From contig DDEJ01000067.1 of NCBI GenBank assembly GCA_002336405.1, positions 1 to 17,179 on the forward strand: a stretch of 17,179 bases of DNA, read 5' to 3'. The stretch is from Rhodobacteraceae bacterium UBA1957. GTDB taxonomy: Bacteria; Pseudomonadota; Alphaproteobacteria; Rhodobacterales; Rhodobacteraceae. Below are positions 14,947-17,179 of this stretch, piece after piece (the stretch's first letter is position 1; the number at the start of each line of letters is the position of its first letter). The notes beneath the pieces were generated by a model. That model was not told where the DNA came from. It made no database searches and saw only the letters and a list, made by a program, of their open reading frames with translations. Position numbers and translations under genes: made by a program.

Positions 14947-15372
14947 ATGGATTTTGAAACCGTAGATCCCGCAGATTTCGGCGCCTCATTGACCGGTATC
15001 GGCATAAACCTTCTGGTGCGGGATGTGCTGGCCGAAGCACGGTTTCTCACGCAGGTTTTTCAGATGCAAGCGCACCGAAGCTCAGCAGATTTTGCGATTA
15101 TGCAACATCAAAGTCAGCTTTTGCAACTGCACAGCGATGGCACTTACTTTAGCCACCCGCTGCTGGATCTGCTGCCTGAGAACCCACCACGCGGCGCGGG
15201 CTGTGAAATACGGCTATATCACTGTGATCCCGATCGGGCCGCAAACAAGGCCGAGCGCGCCGGCGGCATGGTTCTGCAGCCACCCACGGACAAACCGCAC
15301 GGTTTGCGCGAATGCTATATCCTATGCCCCGATGGCTATACTTGGGTGCCCAGTCTGGCGAACAAAAACTAA
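14947..15372 (+). CDS. VOC (glyoxalase/bleomycin resistance/dioxygenase) superfamily protein
   Basis: This is a small cytosolic protein of 141 residues with the beta-alpha-beta-beta-beta layout of the vicinal oxygen chelate superfamily. GIGINLLVRDVLAEARFLTQVFQM forms the first module, and the second ends ECYILCPDGYTWVPS. Possible metal ligands are H58/H66 in the middle of the chain and E near the end (RECYI), but a full metal-binding triad is not certain. The open frame begins further up at a TTG (14884), but those residues are not family-like. The ATG at 14947 gives a start that fits homologues I recall from roseobacters. Function and substrate unknown. It is divergent from amn and convergent with the aminotransferase. 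Confidence 0.8.
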   Translation: MDFETVDPADFGASLTGIGINLLVRDVLAEARFLTQVFQMQAHRSSADFAIMQHQSQLLQLHSDGTYFSHPLLDLLPENPPRGAGCEIRLYHCDPDRAANKAERAGGMVLQPPTDKPHGLRECYILCPDGYTWVPSLANKN

Positions 15373-15448
15373 GCGAAAGCAACACTCAGGTGAGGCTCCG
15401 CACGCTATTCAAACTGCGGCGTCTTATCTGAAATATAGACGGCTAGGC

Positions 15449-16357
15449 TCAATTATTATAGATGATCTCTGTCCGGTACGCAGGTGCGGCCATCCAGTCC
15501 CAATAGGTCTGATAGATACTCTGCGTCGCCGGGCCACAAGCCCCACCTGCAAAAATTGTCTCGTTGACTTTTACGATGGGAATAACCCCGCCGGCAGACG
15601 AGGAAATAAACACTTCATCCGCATCCAGAAGCACGGTCTGTGGCAGAGGTCGAATATCAACCTGCAGACCCAGCTGAGTGGCAATTTCCAAAACGGTTCG
15701 ACGGGTAATACCAGATAAAACCCCATGCCCCGAGGTCAAAAGCTTGCCATGTTTAATCGCAAAGACATTGAATCCCGGACCTTCGGTGATATTTCCGTCT
15801 GCATCAGTTAAAATAACAGTTTCAAAACCGGCGTCTTTGGCCTCGAACAAACCCTTGGTAAAATCACCCCAATGATAGTTTTTCACGATGGGGTCGACGC
15901 TGCCATCAGGGATGCGCTGGACAGTTTGCGCAATACAGGCGCTGGCCCCCTTTGCAATGACTTCAGGCCGAATGACCTGCACATAGGGGACACACCAGGC
16001 ATAGAAATGATTCCGGCAGTGCCTTGGATCACGGCTGCCAGCAATTGTCGGGGTACCACGACTGCACACCATCGCGACATAACTGTTGCGCAATCCAGAG
16101 GCCGCCACCATCTGGATCAGCGCAGATTGGATCGCATCACGGGTCATGTCAGGATCAAGGTGCAATGCCGCCATAGAGGCCTCAAACCGATCGAGATAGG
16201 CGGGCAAACGAAACATACCGCCCTTCCAGACCGGGACCACGTCATAGGTGATGTCACAATGGGTTAACCCCCAATCAGTGATCGGGATGCAGGCCTCTCC
16301 TATTGGAATGATCCGCCCCCGCATCCATGCAGCCCCTTCGGAGAATACATCAGTCAA
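15449..16357 (-). CDS. Class IV (fold type IV) PLP-dependent aminotransferase, resembling (R)-amine transaminases
   Basis: This belongs to the family of branched-chain and D-amino acid aminotransferases and (R)-selective amine transaminases. With the TTG start at 16357 it has 302 residues. Seen in sequence are CDITYDVVPVWKG (34-46), SYVAMVCSRG (92-101), catalytic K159 in VKNYHWGDFTKGLFE, E192 in ITEGPGFNVF that contacts the PLP nitrogen, GVLSGITRRTVLE (212-224), and SSSAGGVIPI. The spacing and wording fit the (R)-amine transaminase-like branch better than BCAT or D-AAT. The TTG has AAGGGA 9 nt upstream and gives an MTDVFSEGAAWM N-terminus. The ATG at 16432 would leave only 8 bp to the divergent gene and adds non-family residues. 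Natural substrate unknown. Confidence 0.9.
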   Translation of the reverse strand: MTDVFSEGAAWMRGRIIPIGEACIPITDWGLTHCDITYDVVPVWKGGMFRLPAYLDRFEASMAALHLDPDMTRDAIQSALIQMVAASGLRNSYVAMVCSRGTPTIAGSRDPRHCRNHFYAWCVPYVQVIRPEVIAKGASACIAQTVQRIPDGSVDPIVKNYHWGDFTKGLFEAKDAGFETVILTDADGNITEGPGFNVFAIKHGKLLTSGHGVLSGITRRTVLEIATQLGLQVDIRPLPQTVLLDADEVFISSSAGGVIPIVKVNETIFAGGACGPATQSIYQTYWDWMAAPAYRTEIIYNN

Positions 16358-16366
16358 AATCGTCAA

Positions 16367-16372
16367 TCCCTT
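16367..16372 (-). promoter_or_regulatory. Ribosome binding site supporting the TTG start of the aminotransferase
   Basis: On the minus strand AAGGGA lies 9 nt before the TTG at 16357-16355. This is the best-spaced site among the possible starts; a second TTG at 16366 directly abuts the motif and is too close to use it. Confidence 0.55.
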
Positions 16373-16440
16373 CGCATATAGACCGCACAGCCGTGATAGA
16401 TTAGGGTGCCCCGCAAAGCAATGTACTGGCATGGGTCAAT

Positions 16441-17109
16441 GTGATGAGACGGGTATACGGGATACTGGCACTTTGTGCTTTTGCGACACCGCTCGCGTGT
16501 GAACCTGTGGCGGCAGTCACTTCAGACGGGCGGACGTTACTGATCAATGACGATGGCACTTGGGTAGAGGCAAGTGAGCCGGTTCCAGTGGATAACAAGA
16601 GATATTTCACTTTACCGCCAGCGACAGACCAACAGACGCCATCAGCGGCAAAATCAGCCGGCCCGTCGGGTGTAAAAATTGAGCTGCCAAATTGCATAAA
16701 CGTCACGGCGCGGGCGGTGCAATTGATTGACCGCAAAAACTCATTTGATTTGGTGTTTGTCTTGGTGAACAACGAAACCACGAGGTTTATGGTGTTTGAT
16801 CCGATGAAAGCCAGCCAAGCGCGCCAAAGCCTGTTTGCCAACACCCGGTCCGGTATTGATGTCGTTGACAACCTCGGCAACAACTATGATTGGCAGGCCT
16901 CAGATTTTGCCGAAGGGCAATTAACCAAAGTCAAGATTTTGCCTGCCAGTGAGGCTACAATCCTATTTCCAGTTGACGAAAGTCTCATGCAGCAGGCGGA
17001 TAAAATCAGCCTCAATCTGTCTGGAATGGTGATGAACGGACGTGATTTACAATGTCAGCAGATTGTCCTCGAGTTTGACAGCGCAATCTGGACATTTGCC
17101 GGCGGCTGA
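16441..17109 (+). CDS. Exported protein of unknown function
   Basis: I do not recognise a named family. The protein is about 222 residues with an N-terminal signal sequence (MRRVYGILALCAFATPLAC). The cysteine at the end is preceded by P-L-A, which is not a good lipobox, so a soluble periplasmic protein is more likely than a lipoprotein. Right after the signal, residues about 26-43 carry VTSDGRTLLINDDGTWV, a short beta-hairpin motif found at the N-terminus of several small exported bacterial proteins. A Pro/Ala/Ser-rich linker follows (about 60-78), then a domain rich in beta strands with no motif I can name. GTG (16441) and ATG (16444) are both possible starts; there is no clear ribosome site. 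It is divergent from the aminotransferase and is the last gene in the window. Confidence 0.75.
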   Translation: MMRRVYGILALCAFATPLACEPVAAVTSDGRTLLINDDGTWVEASEPVPVDNKRYFTLPPATDQQTPSAAKSAGPSGVKIELPNCINVTARAVQLIDRKNSFDLVFVLVNNETTRFMVFDPMKASQARQSLFANTRSGIDVVDNLGNNYDWQASDFAEGQLTKVKILPASEATILFPVDESLMQQADKISLNLSGMVMNGRDLQCQQIVLEFDSAIWTFAGG

Positions 17110-17179
17110 AAAACGGCGTAGTGGTCAAGGCACCCAAAAAAATTGGCCCACGACCCCAATATAAGAGCTGTGGGCATTG

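Noticed and set aside
17110..17179. Possible end of a minus-strand gene in the last 70 bases
   Set aside because: One reverse frame is open for about 17 codons to a TGA, but this is too short to support a gene, and no motif or terminator is visible.

Overview
The window looks like a chromosomal segment of a marine alphaproteobacterium of the Rhodobacterales (Roseobacter group). Three things suggest this: the style and order of the genes, an HU protein and a VOC-fold protein that match what I remember from roseobacters, and short leaders with frequent ATGA/GTGA stop-start overlaps. This placement rests on recall and was not checked by a search. There are 19 protein genes, tightly packed on both strands. 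I see no tRNA, rRNA, CRISPR array, insertion sequence or phage gene, and no gene-free stretch longer than about 300 bases.

Layout. (1) Bases 1-2755, plus strand: the 3' part of a type I secretion ABC transporter, truncated by the window edge, overlapping by 4 bp the gene for its HlyD/PrtE-type adaptor. (2) 2822-5600, plus strand: RidA-family deaminase, glycerophosphodiester phosphodiesterase, FemAB-like acyltransferase and pterin-4a-carbinolamine dehydratase. (3) 5608-6096, minus strand: a Prx5-like peroxiredoxin whose active-site motif is unusual. It is divergent from 6185-7956, which holds a ferredoxin reductase-type flavoprotein and rsmD. (4) 8006-9626, minus strand: map and sfsA. (5) 9810-12744, plus strand: a run of four overlapping or abutting genes (CinA-type molybdopterin-binding protein, GNAT acetyltransferase, AhpD-like peroxidase-related protein, exported OmpA-family protein), ending at a strong bidirectional terminator shared with HU. 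(6) 12884-14781, minus strand: HU and AMP nucleosidase. (7) 14947-17109: a VOC protein (+), a class IV aminotransferase (-) and an exported protein of unknown function (+).

Most of this is housekeeping or common accessory content, and I found no clear new multi-gene system. The observations most worth a second look are four. The peroxiredoxin keeps its cysteines but has lost both the Pro and the Thr of the PxxxTxxC motif. The class IV aminotransferase resembles (R)-selective amine transaminases more than BCAT or D-amino acid aminotransferases. The OmpA-family protein has an uncertain N-terminal domain and is coupled to an AhpD-like gene. A tandem 8-mer repeat with exactly one helical turn spacing lies in the amn leader.

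Three genes appear to start with TTG (the FemAB-like gene, map and the aminotransferase), and several automatic starts are probably too far upstream (RidA, SfsA, OmpA-like, VOC, aminotransferase).
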